NCBI GenBank assembly: GCA_016714975.1
Contig: JADKBR010000001.1
Coordinates: forward strand, 620,001 to 684,000
Direction of reading: 5' to 3'
DNA: 64,000 nt
Source of the DNA: Candidatus Dechloromonas phosphorivorans
GTDB taxonomy: Bacteria; Pseudomonadota; Gammaproteobacteria; Burkholderiales; Rhodocyclaceae
The position numbers and the translations under genes are program-made. The notes beneath the pieces were generated by a model. That model was not told the origin of the DNA, did not search any database, and saw nothing but the letters and a program-made list of their open reading frames with translations. Positions 1-8,671 of the stretch are shown piece after piece (positions within the stretch are counted from its first letter, which is position 1; every line of letters begins with the position of its first letter).

Positions 1-2
1 TG

Positions 3-521
3 GCGGCCAGGCTGGAATGCTCCGAAGGCGCGCTCTATCGACACTTTGCCAGCAAGGCACAGATGTTCGAGGGTCTCATCGAATTCATCGAGCAGAGCCT
101 GTTCGGGGTGATCAACCAGATCACCTCCGAGGAAGTGCAGGGCTTGACGCAGGTCGAATCAATTCTCGGACTGCTGTTGCGCTTCGCCCAGAAAAATCGC
201 GGCATGACGCGCGTCCTGATCGGCGATGCGCTGGTCAATGAAGACGAGCGACTGCAAGGGCGCATCAGCGTCCTTCTCGACAAGGTCGAGGCGGCGCTTA
301 AACAGGCACTACGCATCGCCGCGACGCAGGAATCCCTAAAGGCCGATGCCGACTTCGGCGCACTGGCCAACCTCCTGCGCTGCTACGTCGTTGGCCGCTG
401 GGAACAGTACGCGCGTAGCGGCTTCAAGCGTGAGCCGCTCGCGCAATGGCCGATGCAGTGGCCGATGCTCTATTTCGCCTGCCTGTCGCAGTCGGGTGCG
501 CCGGTGAGGCGCAGGCAATGA
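3..521 (+). CDS. slmA: Nucleoid occlusion factor SlmA (TetR family), 5'-truncated by window edge
   Basis: The reading frame is already open at base 3 and runs to a TGA at 521. The first visible residues, AARLECSEGALYRHFASKAQ, are the end of a TetR-type helix-turn-helix and match the SlmA pattern of an SEGALYRHF recognition helix followed by MFEGLIEFIE. The rest is the all-helical dimerisation/FtsZ-binding part. In enterobacteria SlmA binds DNA sites and blocks FtsZ polymerisation over the nucleoid; that role is taken from the family. The N-terminal first helices are missing only because the window starts here. It converges on hemB with a 45-base gap. Confidence 0.85.
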   Translation, partial: AARLECSEGALYRHFASKAQMFEGLIEFIEQSLFGVINQITSEEVQGLTQVESILGLLLRFAQKNRGMTRVLIGDALVNEDERLQGRISVLLDKVEAALKQALRIAATQESLKADADFGALANLLRCYVVGRWEQYARSGFKREPLAQWPMQWPMLYFACLSQSGAPVRRRQ

Positions 522-566
522 AAAGGGGTGGCTTGAGCCGTCCCCGTCGCTGACCGGTGGTATGTA

Positions 567-1568
567 TCAGCGAGTCAGATACGTCGCCGCATCCAGCGCG
601 AAGTAGGTCAGGATGCCGTCGGCCCCTGCCCGCTTGAAGGCCAGCAGGCTTTCCAGCACGCAGGCCTCCTCGTTGAGCCAGCCATTCTGCGCCGCAGCCT
701 TCAGCATCGCGTACTCGCCACTCACCTGGTAGGCAAAGGTCGGCACTCCGAACTCGTCCTTGACGCGGCGAACGATGTCCAGATAAGGCATCCCCGGCTT
801 GACCATGACCATGTCAGCGCCCTCTTCCAGATCGAGCGCCACTTCTTTCAGCGCCTCATCGGAATTTGCCGGGTCCATCTGGTAGGTGTACTTGTTGCCC
901 TTGCCAAGATTGCCGGCCGAGCCAACCGCATCGCGGAACGGGCCGTAGAAGCTGGATGCGTACTTGGCCGAGTAGGCCAGAATCCGCGTGTAGATCTGCC
1001 CGGCCGCATCGAGCTCCGCGCGGATGCGGCCGATGCGGCCATCCATCATGTCGGAGGGCGCCACCACATCAGCACCCGCTTCGGCATGGCAAAGCGCTTG
1101 CTTCGCCAGCACCACCAGCGTCTCGTCGTTGAGGACGTAGCCAGTCTCGTCGATCAGGCCGTCCTGACCGTGACTGGTATAGGGATCGAGTGCCACATCG
1201 GTAATCACGCCGAGATCCGGAAATGCACGCTTCAGCGCCTTGATTGCGCGTGGCACCAGTCCCAGCCTGTTGAATGCCTCTTCGGCCGCCAGCGACTTCA
1301 GCGACGAATCAATCACCGGAAACAACGCCAGCGCCGGAATGCCGAGGTTGACGGCGCGTTCGGCGGTCTTCAGCAATCCGTCAAGTGATTGCCGTTCCAC
1401 CCCAGGCATCGATCCCACCTTCTCGCTGCGACCTTCGCCGTCGAGAACAAAAACCGGGTAAATCAGGTCGTCGACCGTGAGAACCGACTCACGCATCAGC
1501 CGGCGTGAAAAGTCGTCACGCCGCATCCGGCGCATGCGGGTTTCTGGAAAACGCCCTTTAGCACTCAT
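567..1568 (-). CDS. hemB: Delta-aminolevulinic acid dehydratase (porphobilinogen synthase)
   Basis: This 333-residue protein condenses two 5-aminolevulinate molecules to porphobilinogen in haem biosynthesis (cytosolic octamer in the family). The two active-site lysines are visible: Lys202 in YSAKYASSFYGP and Lys257 in MVMVKPGMPYLD. The metal segment reads DVALDPYTSHGQDG. It lacks the cysteine cluster of the zinc enzymes, so this is the Mg-dependent Asp-rich type. The ATG at 1568 fits the usual family length. The gene stands alone on the minus strand, downstream of engB. Confidence 0.96.
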   Translation of the reverse strand: MSAKGRFPETRMRRMRRDDFSRRLMRESVLTVDDLIYPVFVLDGEGRSEKVGSMPGVERQSLDGLLKTAERAVNLGIPALALFPVIDSSLKSLAAEEAFNRLGLVPRAIKALKRAFPDLGVITDVALDPYTSHGQDGLIDETGYVLNDETLVVLAKQALCHAEAGADVVAPSDMMDGRIGRIRAELDAAGQIYTRILAYSAKYASSFYGPFRDAVGSAGNLGKGNKYTYQMDPANSDEALKEVALDLEEGADMVMVKPGMPYLDIVRRVKDEFGVPTFAYQVSGEYAMLKAAAQNGWLNEEACVLESLLAFKRAGADGILTYFALDAATYLTR

Positions 1569-1699
1569 CTCTCAACCTCAGACCATAGAAGACACGATTC
1601 TTGATCAAAGCGGAACTTCTCGCATTGACCGAAGTCAGATGGAACAGATGGCTCGCGCCGTCTCCCGCTTCACCTCCCTGAGCGGGCGCCTTGACAAAC

Positions 1700-2362
1700 T
1701 CAAGGTATTTTGGCCTCCGGATTCCCCTTTTCCGGAGGCCTTTTGTTTTCCTTGATCTTCCCTTCGATTCCCAGCCAGCCAGCGAGTATGGTCTCGGCCT
1801 CTTCAATGCCCGTCCTTTTCAGGCTGGAGAAGAGCTGCACCGAGCACAGATTGCCATCGCCCGTAGTCGCCAGCTCGGCCTTGACCGCCCGCAAAGTCGT
1901 GGTCTGACCCTGACGGCTCAACTTGTCGGCCTTCGAGAGCAGAATGTGGATGGGGCGAGCGGTCGGCCGGAACCAGTCGATCAGGCGCCAGTCGAGATCG
2001 GTCAGCGGCCGCCGGATATCCATGATGACGACCAGGCCCACCAATTTGTCGCGTTTGCTGAGGTAAGGCCCGATCAGCCCTTCCCATTGCGCGCGAATTT
2101 CTCCCGGCGCCTTGGCATAGCCATAGCCCGGCAGATCGACAAAATACCTGCCCTCAGCCAGCGCGAAATAATTGAGGTGTTGCGTGCGCCCAGGCGTCTT
2201 GCTGACGTAGGCCAGTCGCGCCTGTCCCGCCAGCGTGTTGATCGCCGATGACTTGCCGGAATTGGAACGGCCAGCGAAGGCGACTTCCCGGATGGCATCC
2301 TGCGGCAAATCGCGAAGATGGGCGACGGTCGTCAGAAAAACCGCCTGCTGGAACAAGGACAT
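1700..2362 (-). CDS. engB: Ribosome biogenesis GTP-binding protein EngB/YihA/YsxC
   Basis: A 220-residue single-domain GTPase needed for late large-subunit assembly in the family. G-motifs are visible: G1 GRSNSGKSS at residues 31-39, G3 DLPGYGYA, and G4 SKADKLSR. The last 15 or so codons run through an inverted repeat (1711-1740) that looks like a terminator in the opposite orientation, so the basic, Pro-rich C-terminal tail is set partly by that structure. It is transcribed away from the cytochrome c gene; the 108 bases between them must hold both promoters. Confidence 0.95.
   Translation of the reverse strand: MSLFQQAVFLTTVAHLRDLPQDAIREVAFAGRSNSGKSSAINTLAGQARLAYVSKTPGRTQHLNYFALAEGRYFVDLPGYGYAKAPGEIRAQWEGLIGPYLSKRDKLVGLVVIMDIRRPLTDLDWRLIDWFRPTARPIHILLSKADKLSRQGQTTTLRAVKAELATTGDGNLCSVQLFSSLKRTGIEEAETILAGWLGIEGKIKENKRPPEKGNPEAKIP
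1711..1745 (+). terminator. Terminator-like inverted repeat inside the 3' end of engB
   Basis: GGCCTCCGGA and TCCGGAGGCC form a perfect 10-bp stem around a 10-base loop, followed on the plus strand by TTTTGTTTT. Only the plus-strand orientation has the T tract, yet no plus-strand gene was found upstream (hemB is on the minus strand). It may stop antisense transcription coming from the hemB side. Its function is an inference. Confidence 0.5.
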
Positions 2363-2470
2363 AAAAAACTCTCAGGGGCCGCCAAGGCGGCGGAGAACTA
2401 ATATAGAATAGCAGGTTTGCAACCTCCGTTCTGGCCAAAGCGCCCCACGATGCGCACTAGGAGTCCGAAA

Positions 2471-3106
2471 ATGAACCGTACAGCGGCAATGGCAATCCTC
2501 TTTGCCACCACTTTCATGTCCCACGCGGCTGAGGAAGCCAAAGTCAAGGCGGACCCCGCCAAGGGCAAGGTCATCGCCGAGACCGTCTGTGTCGCCTGTC
2601 ATGGCGCCGACGGCAACAGCGCGGCCGCCGCCAACCCAATCCTCGCGGGCCAAGGGGCGGACTACCTGTACAAGCAACTGAAAAACTTCAAGGCGGTCGA
2701 CGGCAAGCCTGCTGCCCGCAACAACGCCATCATGGGCGGCATGGTCGCGGCGCTTTCCGACGAGGACATGAAGAATCTCGCCGCCTGGTTTTCCAGCCAG
2801 AAGCTGAAGCCGTCCGTCGCCAAGGACGAGTCAAGAATTGCGCTTGGCCAGAAGATCTGGCGCCAGGGCGACTTCAAGAAGGGTATTCCGGCCTGTGCCG
2901 GATGCCACGGCCCCGCCGGCGCCGGCCTGCCCGCGCAGTACCCGCGCCTGGCCGGCCAGTATGCCGAATACACCGAGGCGCAACTGAAGGCATTCCGCAG
3001 CGAAGAGCGCAACAATGATCCCGAAATGATGATGCGCATGGTCGCCGCCAAGATGTCGGATACCGAGATCCAGGCCGTCGCCGAATACGCCGCTGGCCTG
3101 CGCTAG
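2471..3106 (+). CDS. Periplasmic di-haem cytochrome c (c4 type)
   Basis: A 211-residue protein starting MNRTAAMAILFATTFMSHA, a short signal peptide with likely cleavage near residue 20. Two c-type haem sites are visible, CVACH at residues 40-44 and CAGCH at 142-146. Each is followed by a domain with Met ligand candidates (NNAIMGGM and NNDPEMMMRM). This two-domain layout is that of cytochrome c4, an electron carrier to terminal oxidases. The ATG at 2471 was chosen because it begins the signal peptide; an in-frame ATG at 2417 would add a non-signal extension. A strong terminator follows. Confidence 0.92.
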   Translation: MNRTAAMAILFATTFMSHAAEEAKVKADPAKGKVIAETVCVACHGADGNSAAAANPILAGQGADYLYKQLKNFKAVDGKPAARNNAIMGGMVAALSDEDMKNLAAWFSSQKLKPSVAKDESRIALGQKIWRQGDFKKGIPACAGCHGPAGAGLPAQYPRLAGQYAEYTEAQLKAFRSEERNNDPEMMMRMVAAKMSDTEIQAVAEYAAGLR

Positions 3107-3120
3107 GCAGGCAGTCGAAA

Positions 3121-3150
3121 AAAGGCAGCCAAGGCTGCCTTTCCTTTTTT
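3121..3150 (+). terminator. Rho-independent terminator of the cytochrome c gene
   Basis: AAAGGCAGCC and GGCTGCCTTT pair perfectly around an AA loop and are followed by CC and six T residues. It lies 14 bases after the cytochrome stop codon. Confidence 0.9.
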
Positions 3151-3166
3151 GATCTCTTTCCTGATC

Positions 3167-3195
3167 TTGGCATTCGCGCCGCTGGCAGATAGACT
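3167..3195 (+). promoter_or_regulatory. Sigma-70-like promoter of the CBS-domain gene
   Basis: TTGGCA (3167-3172) and TAGACT (3190-3195) are separated by exactly 17 bases. They sit about 40 bases upstream of the start codon and just after the preceding terminator. Assigned by eye. Confidence 0.55.
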
Positions 3196-3235
3196 CTGCT
3201 GAAAAAACCGATCAACCTCATCGAGGAGACCCAAC

Positions 3236-3667
3236 GTGATAACACTCAAGCAAATGCTGGCCGCCAAAAACCGGCCGCTCGCCGTCGTGACGCCAAACGA
3301 TTCCGTCTACCATGCACTGAGCCTGATGGCCATGCACGACGTCGGCGCACTTCTCGTCCTTGAGGACGAACAGCTGGTCGGCATCTTTTCCGAGCGTGAT
3401 TACGCGCGCAAGCTCATCCTGCAGGGCAAGAGTTCCAAGGAAACGCTGGTCCGCGAAATCATGAGCGACAAGGTCGCCTATGTCACACCCAGCGCCACGG
3501 TCGACGAATGCATGGCGCTGATGACGGAAAAGCGTTTCCGGCACCTGCCCGTTCTCTCCGAAGACGGCGAGGTGGTCGGAATCGTCTCGATTGGCGACCT
3601 GGTCAAAGCAACCATCAGCAACCAGCAGTTTCTCATCTCCGAACTGGAGCGTTACATCACCGGCTGA
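3236..3667 (+). CDS. CBS-domain pair protein
   Basis: A 143-residue protein made of two CBS motifs and nothing else, about residues 10-65 (VVTPNDSVYHALSLMAMHDV...) and 75-130 (YVTPSATVDECMALMTEKRF...). Such stand-alone pairs bind adenine nucleotides or related ligands in a cleft and act as regulators; the ligand here is unknown. The start is GTG at 3236, supported by a GAGGAG ribosome binding site nine bases upstream. Flanked by its own promoter and followed after 96 bases by msrP, so co-transcription with msrPQ is possible but not shown. Confidence 0.88.
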   Translation: MITLKQMLAAKNRPLAVVTPNDSVYHALSLMAMHDVGALLVLEDEQLVGIFSERDYARKLILQGKSSKETLVREIMSDKVAYVTPSATVDECMALMTEKRFRHLPVLSEDGEVVGIVSIGDLVKATISNQQFLISELERYITG

Positions 3668-3763
3668 CGGGCGTTCGCCCATGGCGGAAGCCGAAAAATC
3701 CCTGCCCGGGTTCGCGCGGGTCCACCACGACCACTCGATAAACACCCAGAGCGAGCAAGCGTC

Positions 3764-4717
3764 ATGCTGATACGGCACCGCCCGGACATACTTCCGTCCG
3801 CAATCACCCCGCCCGATGTCTATGGCGGGCGCCGCGATTTTCTGCGCAGCATGACCCTCGGCGTGGGTGCCGCAAGCCTGGGTCTGAGCGGCGGCAGCCA
3901 CGCCGCTGACAGCCAGCGAATGCGCTTCGAGTCGGTCATTCCCGGCTCCTTCTCCGTGCATGACGAGAAACCGACGCCTTATGCCTCGGTCACCGAATAC
4001 GGCAACTTCTACGAGTTCGGCCCCGACAAGGACAGCCCTGGCCGCAACGCATACCAATTGCGCACCCAGCCGTGGACGGTCAGTATCGAGGGTGAAGTCA
4101 AGGCGCCGAAGACCTTCGCCATCGAAGATATCCTGAAATGGGCACCGCTTGAAGAGCGCGTCTACCGGATGCGCTGCGTCGAAGGCTGGAGCGCCATCAT
4201 TCCCTGGGTCGGATTTCCTCTCAGCGAATTGATCAGGCGCTGCGACGTCACCGGCAACGCGAAGTTCGTCGAGTTCTGGTCGCTGGCCGACCCCGAGCAG
4301 ATGCCCTACGTCCGCCTCCCCGTTCTCGACTGGCCCTACGTCGAGGCGCTCCGGCTCGACGAGGCGATGCATCCGCTGGCCCTGCTTGCCCTCGGCATGT
4401 ACGGCGAGCACATGCCGAGGCAGAACGGCGCCCCGCTGCGCATCGTCGTTCCATGGAAATACGGCTTCAAGGGCGCCAAGTCGATCGTCAGGGTGCGCTT
4501 TGTCGAAAAGCAGCCGCCCACCGTGTGGACCAAGAGCGCACCCGACGAATACGGCTTCTATTCGAACGTCAACCCCGGCGTGCCACACAAGCGCTGGAGC
4601 CAGAGCCACGAACGCCGACTGGGCGAATTCTTCAAGCGCAAGACCTTGCCCTTCAACGGCTACGCCGAACAGGTCGCCGGACTCTACGCCGGCATGGATC
4701 TGCGCAGGAATTTCTGA
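3764..4717 (+). CDS. msrP: Protein-methionine-sulfoxide reductase catalytic subunit MsrP (YedY)
   Basis: A 317-residue periplasmic molybdopterin oxidoreductase that repairs oxidised methionines in envelope proteins (family knowledge). The N-terminus carries a twin-arginine signal, RRDFLRSMTLGVGAA, at residues 23-37. The sulfite-oxidase fold is evident in YRMRCVEGWS, whose Cys is the molybdenum ligand, and in the C-terminal VPWKYGFKGAKSIV block. The length is normal. It is immediately followed by msrQ, the membrane haem partner, with overlapping or touching ends. Confidence 0.94.
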   Translation: MLIRHRPDILPSAITPPDVYGGRRDFLRSMTLGVGAASLGLSGGSHAADSQRMRFESVIPGSFSVHDEKPTPYASVTEYGNFYEFGPDKDSPGRNAYQLRTQPWTVSIEGEVKAPKTFAIEDILKWAPLEERVYRMRCVEGWSAIIPWVGFPLSELIRRCDVTGNAKFVEFWSLADPEQMPYVRLPVLDWPYVEALRLDEAMHPLALLALGMYGEHMPRQNGAPLRIVVPWKYGFKGAKSIVRVRFVEKQPPTVWTKSAPDEYGFYSNVNPGVPHKRWSQSHERRLGEFFKRKTLPFNGYAEQVAGLYAGMDLRRNF

Positions 4718-5385
4718 GCGATGACCATGCAAGAGCCCCGCCTCCGGTCGCCCGACTCAAGCTTGCCCTCTTCCTGCTCGCACTGCTGCCGTTCGGGCGC
4801 CTGCTGTGGGCCGCGTGGACCGGCGATTTCGGCCCCAACCCGGTCGAATTCGTCCAGCGCTGGACCGGCACCTGGACCTTCAATTTCCTGCTGCTGACGC
4901 TGTGCATCACGCCGCTGCGCGTGTGGACGCAGTGGCACTGGCTGCTCCGCCTGCGGCGCATGCTCGGGCTATTCACCTTTTTCTACGCGACGCTGCACTT
5001 TCTGTCCTTCATCGGCTTCGACCACTCGTTCGACGTCGACGCCATTGCCCGGGACATTTTCAAGCGCCCCTTCGTCACCGTCGGCTTCGCCGCCTTCGTG
5101 CTGCTGATCCCGCTCGCGGCAACCTCGAACCAGTGGGCGATCCGCAAACTGGGCGGGCGCCGCTGGCAGGACCTGCATCGCAACGTCTACCTGATCGGCA
5201 TTCTCGCCGCGGTTCATTATTTCTGGCTGGTCAAGGCGACGGCGCTGCTCTGGCCGCTGGCCTATTCGGTCGCGCTCGCCTTCCTGCTCGGCTGGCGGGT
5301 GCGCGAACGGCGGCGCAAGGCAATCCCCGTTCCCCGGTTCGAGAATGCCAAGCCGCTCAAGTTCTTCAGACAGAAGCCCGACTAG
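4714..5385 (+). CDS. msrQ: MsrQ (YedZ) haem-binding membrane subunit; no standard start codon in frame
   Basis: The frame encodes LKLALFLLALLPFGRLLWA, a ferric-reductase-like membrane core with about five or six helices, His-containing segments (FFYATLHFLSF, LHRNVYLIGILAAVHYFWL), and a basic C-terminal tail. MsrQ passes electrons from the quinone pool to MsrP. No ATG, GTG or TTG exists in frame between 4714 and the first helix. The well-placed ATGs at 4721 and 4727 are in another frame (MTMQEPR...). Either a one-base frameshift lies near 4735-4755, or translation starts at CTG 4714, which overlaps the msrP stop. The start given is therefore provisional. Confidence 0.75.
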   Translation: MSDDHARAPPPVARLKLALFLLALLPFGRLLWAAWTGDFGPNPVEFVQRWTGTWTFNFLLLTLCITPLRVWTQWHWLLRLRRMLGLFTFFYATLHFLSFIGFDHSFDVDAIARDIFKRPFVTVGFAAFVLLIPLAATSNQWAIRKLGGRRWQDLHRNVYLIGILAAVHYFWLVKATALLWPLAYSVALAFLLGWRVRERRRKAIPVPRFENAKPLKFFRQKPD

Positions 5386-5414
5386 TGCCAGCTGTTGGCT
5401 TTATGGCAATAAAG

Positions 5415-6293
5415 CTATTTTCTGCGCGGCGACTCGAAGCGGATGATGGCGCGGCCATCGGCGGCCTGCTTCGGCGGCACCTTCCAGGCATGGCCATAGA
5501 CGACCTCGAAGGTCGCCGGCAGCTTGCCGTCGCGGCGCAGATGCTCGTAGGCGGCGCGCGCCCGAGCCCAGGACTGGCGGCCGGTCAGCCCATGACGGCG
5601 CGCCTTCATCGCGCAGCCCGACCCGGCGGCGCGCAGGTCGCCGAGCATGTCGTCGAAGCGGTCGTAGGTCAGCGTCAGCACTTCCATGTCCATCACCGGG
5701 TCGGCAAAGCCGCAGCCGACCAGCATGTCGCCGAAATCGTGCATGTCGATGAAGCGCTGGGTGTGCGCGTAGCCGTCGGCGAACGCCGAGCGCAGTTCCT
5801 TCAGCGAATCCGGCCCCAGCGTCGAGAACATGATCAGCCCGCCGGCTTCGAGGACACGATGCGCCTCGGCCAGCGCCGGCAGCGGGTCGTCGAGCCAGTG
5901 CAGCAGCAGGTTGGACCAGACGATTGCGGTCGACTGCGATTTCAGCGGCAATTTCACGGCATCCGCCGCCAGCCGCTGCACGGCATTCTGCCGACCGCGA
6001 CCGAGCCAGCGCTGCCAGCCGGCGCGCGGCACCTGGCCGGCCTGCAGCATGGCCGGAGAAATATCGAGGCCGATCAGTTGCGCCTGCGGATAGCGCGCCG
6101 CGAGGCCGGCGAAACTGCCGCCGCGGCTGCAGCCGAGATCGACAATGCGCGCCGGCTGGATGTTCACGTAGTCGAGGCGCTCCTGCATGCGGCGGTCAAC
6201 CTCGCGGACGAAGAAATCCGCCTGATCGTAATTCGCTGCCGCCCGGGAAAAGCGCCGGCCGACCTGCAGCCGGTCGACGAAGGCCTGACTCAA
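5415..6293 (-). CDS. bioC: Malonyl-ACP O-methyltransferase BioC
   Basis: A 292-residue SAM-dependent methyltransferase that masks malonyl-ACP to start pimeloyl synthesis for biotin. Motif I is VDLGCSRGGS near residues 51-60, then LIGLDIS, then the post-motif block IVWSNLLLHWLDDPLPALAE, which is characteristic of BioC. The start is inferred as TTG at 6293: it overlaps the bioB stop as TTGA and begins MSQAFVDRLQVGRRFSRAA, the conserved BioC N-terminus. Translational coupling to bioB is likely. Further upstream, codons in this frame only shadow bioB. Confidence 0.9.
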   Translation of the reverse strand: MSQAFVDRLQVGRRFSRAAANYDQADFFVREVDRRMQERLDYVNIQPARIVDLGCSRGGSFAGLAARYPQAQLIGLDISPAMLQAGQVPRAGWQRWLGRGRQNAVQRLAADAVKLPLKSQSTAIVWSNLLLHWLDDPLPALAEAHRVLEAGGLIMFSTLGPDSLKELRSAFADGYAHTQRFIDMHDFGDMLVGCGFADPVMDMEVLTLTYDRFDDMLGDLRAAGSGCAMKARRHGLTGRQSWARARAAYEHLRRDGKLPATFEVVYGHAWKVPPKQAADGRAIIRFESPRRK

Positions 6294-7273
6294 ACCGCCT
6301 TCATGCCGAGACGCGCGAAAAGCTGGTCGTCGCGGTCGACATCGGGATTGCCCGTGGTCAGCAGGCGGTCGCCGTAGAACATCGAATTGGCGCCGGCGAG
6401 GAAGCACAGCGCCTGCAGCTCGTCGCTCATTTCCTGACGACCGGCCGACAGGCGCACCCAGGAAGCCGGCATGGTGATGCGCGCGGCGGCGATGGTACGC
6501 ACGAACTCGAAGGGATCGAGGCGCGGGTTGTCGGCCAGCGGCGTTCCGGGGATCGGCACCAGGTTGTTGATCGGCACCGATTCCGGCGGCTGCGGCAGGT
6601 TCGCCAGCTGGACGATCAGCCCGGCGCGGTTGCGGCGCGACTCGCCCATGCCGATGATGCCGCCCGAGCAGACGTTGATGCCGGCCTCGCGCACCTGTTC
6701 GAGCGTGTCGAGGCGGTCGTCGTGGGTGTGGGTCTTGATGACCTGACCGTAGAATTCCTTGTCGGTATCCAGATTGTGGTTGTAATAGTCGAGCCCGGCT
6801 TCCTTGAGCTTTTCGGCCTGGCCGTCCTTGAGCATGCCGAGCGTGACGCAGGTCTGCATGCCGAGCGCCTTGACCTCGCGCACCATGTCGAGCACGCGGT
6901 CGAGGTCGTTGTCCTTCGGCCCCTTCCACGCGGCGCCCATGCAGAAGCGCGAGGCGCCCTTGGCCTTCGCCGCCTGCGCCGCGGCAACCACCTCGTCGAG
7001 CGGCAGCAGGCGCTCGCGTCCGGTGTCGGTGTCGTAGCGCGCCGATTGCGAACAGTAGCTGCAATCCTCCGAACAGCCGCCGGTCTTGACCGAAAGCAGC
7101 GTCGAGCGTTGAATGGCGTTGGGATCGAAATGCGCGCGGTGCACGCCCTGGGCGCGCCACAGCAGATCCAGCAGCGGCATTTCATAGAGGGCGAGCACTT
7201 CGTCGACCGTCCACCGGTGGACGGGGACGGGCTGGGCGGCGGCGGAAACGGTGGCGAGGGAGCTGGCGTGCAT
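6290..7273 (-). CDS. bioB: Biotin synthase
   Basis: A 327-residue radical SAM enzyme that inserts sulfur into dethiobiotin. The radical-SAM cluster motif CSEDCSYC gives Cys67, Cys71 and Cys74, followed by the BioB-specific region FCMGAAWKGPKDNDLDRV and the YYNHNLDTDKEFY segment. The ATG at 7273 (MHASSLATVS) gives the usual short N-terminal extension; the frame stays open for 94 codons upstream, but that part is low-complexity and overlaps comF. It is the first gene of a bioB-bioC operon and divergent from comF. Confidence 0.95.
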   Translation of the reverse strand: MHASSLATVSAAAQPVPVHRWTVDEVLALYEMPLLDLLWRAQGVHRAHFDPNAIQRSTLLSVKTGGCSEDCSYCSQSARYDTDTGRERLLPLDEVVAAAQAAKAKGASRFCMGAAWKGPKDNDLDRVLDMVREVKALGMQTCVTLGMLKDGQAEKLKEAGLDYYNHNLDTDKEFYGQVIKTHTHDDRLDTLEQVREAGINVCSGGIIGMGESRRNRAGLIVQLANLPQPPESVPINNLVPIPGTPLADNPRLDPFEFVRTIAAARITMPASWVRLSAGRQEMSDELQALCFLAGANSMFYGDRLLTTGNPDVDRDDQLFARLGMKAV

Positions 7274-7325
7274 GGGAGGCCTTGCTTGAGAAAGATCGGG
7301 AGAAAACCGTGGCGGCGTCGTTGAA

Positions 7326-8057
7326 TTGTCGGGGACACCGGTAGACGTGTCAATTTTACCCCAGCCGTTGCGAACTGCACTGAACCGCGTTGCCGCCCAT
7401 CTGCTGCCCGGCAGTTGCCTGCTGTGCGCCGCCGACAGCGGCAGCGGCCTGTTGTGCCCGGCGTGCGCGAGCGACCTGCCGCGACTCCCGGCCGCGCTGT
7501 GCCCGCAGTGCGGCGACGGGACGACGCTCGGCGAGCGCTGCGGCGCCTGCCTCAAGGATCCACCCGCCTTCGCGCGGACGGTGGCCCTTTTTCGCTACGA
7601 ATTCCCGGTCGACCGCCTGATCCAGGCGCTCAAGTATGGCCATCAGTTGCCACTGGCCGCCTGGTTCGGCGCCCGGCTCAGTCAAATGCTCGCTGCGGCG
7701 GACTACGATCTCGTCCTGCCGCTGCCGCTGCACCCGTCGCGCCTGCGGACGCGCGGCTTCAACCAGTCGCTCGAGATTGCCCGACCCGTCGCCAGGGCGC
7801 TGGGCCTCCCGATCGACCCGATCCTCCTGACCCGCACCCGCGCGACGCCGCCGCAGGCCGACCTGCCGTTCAAGGAACGCGCCAGGAACGTGCGCGGCGC
7901 CTTCGAGTGTGCCGGCGACCTCGCCGGCCGGCGCATTCTGCTGGTCGACGACGTGATGACCACCGGCTCGACGCTGCGCGAGGCGGCCCGCATACTAAAA
8001 CTCCACAGCGCCGGGCAGATCACCGTCGCCATCGCCGCCCGCGCCCTGCGCCGCTAA
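7326..8057 (+). CDS. comF: ComF family protein (phosphoribosyltransferase-like)
   Basis: A 243-residue protein with an N-terminal zinc-ribbon region of paired cysteines (CLLC, CPAC, CPQCG, CGACL within about residues 30-80) and a C-terminal PRTase fold with the PRPP-loop ILLVDDVMTTGSTL. ComF proteins help single-stranded DNA handling during natural transformation in competent species; the role here is inferred. The start is TTG at 7326 or GTG at 7347; no ATG lies upstream in frame. Its upstream region overlaps the leader of divergent bioB. Confidence 0.85.
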   Translation: MSGTPVDVSILPQPLRTALNRVAAHLLPGSCLLCAADSGSGLLCPACASDLPRLPAALCPQCGDGTTLGERCGACLKDPPAFARTVALFRYEFPVDRLIQALKYGHQLPLAAWFGARLSQMLAAADYDLVLPLPLHPSRLRTRGFNQSLEIARPVARALGLPIDPILLTRTRATPPQADLPFKERARNVRGAFECAGDLAGRRILLVDDVMTTGSTLREAARILKLHSAGQITVAIAARALRR

Positions 8058-8087
8058 GCTCCGGCCAACCCGCCCTGAACCGAGACC

Positions 8088-8555
8088 ATGATCGCCGTCG
8101 TCCTCTACCAGCCCGAGATCCCGCCGAATACCGGCAACATCATCCGCCTGTGCGCCAACACCGGCGCCGAACTGCATCTGGTCGAGCCGCTCGGCTTCGA
8201 ATTCACCGACAAGGCTTTGCGCCGCGCCGGCCTCGACTATCACGAATGCGCCCGCGTCGTACGCCATGCCGACTGGCGCGCCTGCCAGGCCACACTCGGC
8301 GACCGCCGCCGGTGGGCGATGACCACCCGCGGAGCGGCCAGTCTCTTCGCGCAAGCCCTGAACGCCGACGACGTCTTCATCTTCGGCGCCGAGACTCGCG
8401 GGCTGCCCGCCGCTCTGCTCGACGAATTTCCCCCGGCGCGGCGCCTGCGCCTGCCGATGCGCGCCGGCCAGCGCAGCCTGAACCTGGCGAATGCGGTCGC
8501 CGTCACCGTCTTCGAAGCCTGGCGCCAGACCGCCTTTGCCGGCGCCGCACGATGA
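8088..8555 (+). CDS. trmL: tRNA (cytidine(34)-2'-O)-methyltransferase TrmL
   Basis: A 155-residue minimal SPOUT methyltransferase. It begins MIAVVLYQPEIPPNTGNIIRLC, the diagnostic TrmL start with the NTGN loop. The knot region shows IFGAETRGLP and LRLPMRAGQRSLNLANAVAV. In the family it methylates the wobble base of tRNA-Leu isoacceptors. It sits 30 bases downstream of comF and probably shares its transcript. Confidence 0.93.
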   Translation: MIAVVLYQPEIPPNTGNIIRLCANTGAELHLVEPLGFEFTDKALRRAGLDYHECARVVRHADWRACQATLGDRRRWAMTTRGAASLFAQALNADDVFIFGAETRGLPAALLDEFPPARRLRLPMRAGQRSLNLANAVAVTVFEAWRQTAFAGAAR

Positions 8556-8671
8556 CTCCACGCCGCGTTCAGGCAGATGTTGCGCCAACACAACACGAGA
8601 ACCCGCAAACCGGCCGGCACTGCAATCATCCGTTGCCCGCCCGCCCGCTCTTTGCCAAAATCGGTTCAACT

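Noticed and set aside
5415..7160. One 581-residue minus-strand protein spanning bioC and half of bioB
   Set aside because: Its first half is low-complexity Arg/Ala/Gly sequence antisense-frame to bioB; only the last 292 residues (bioC) are real.
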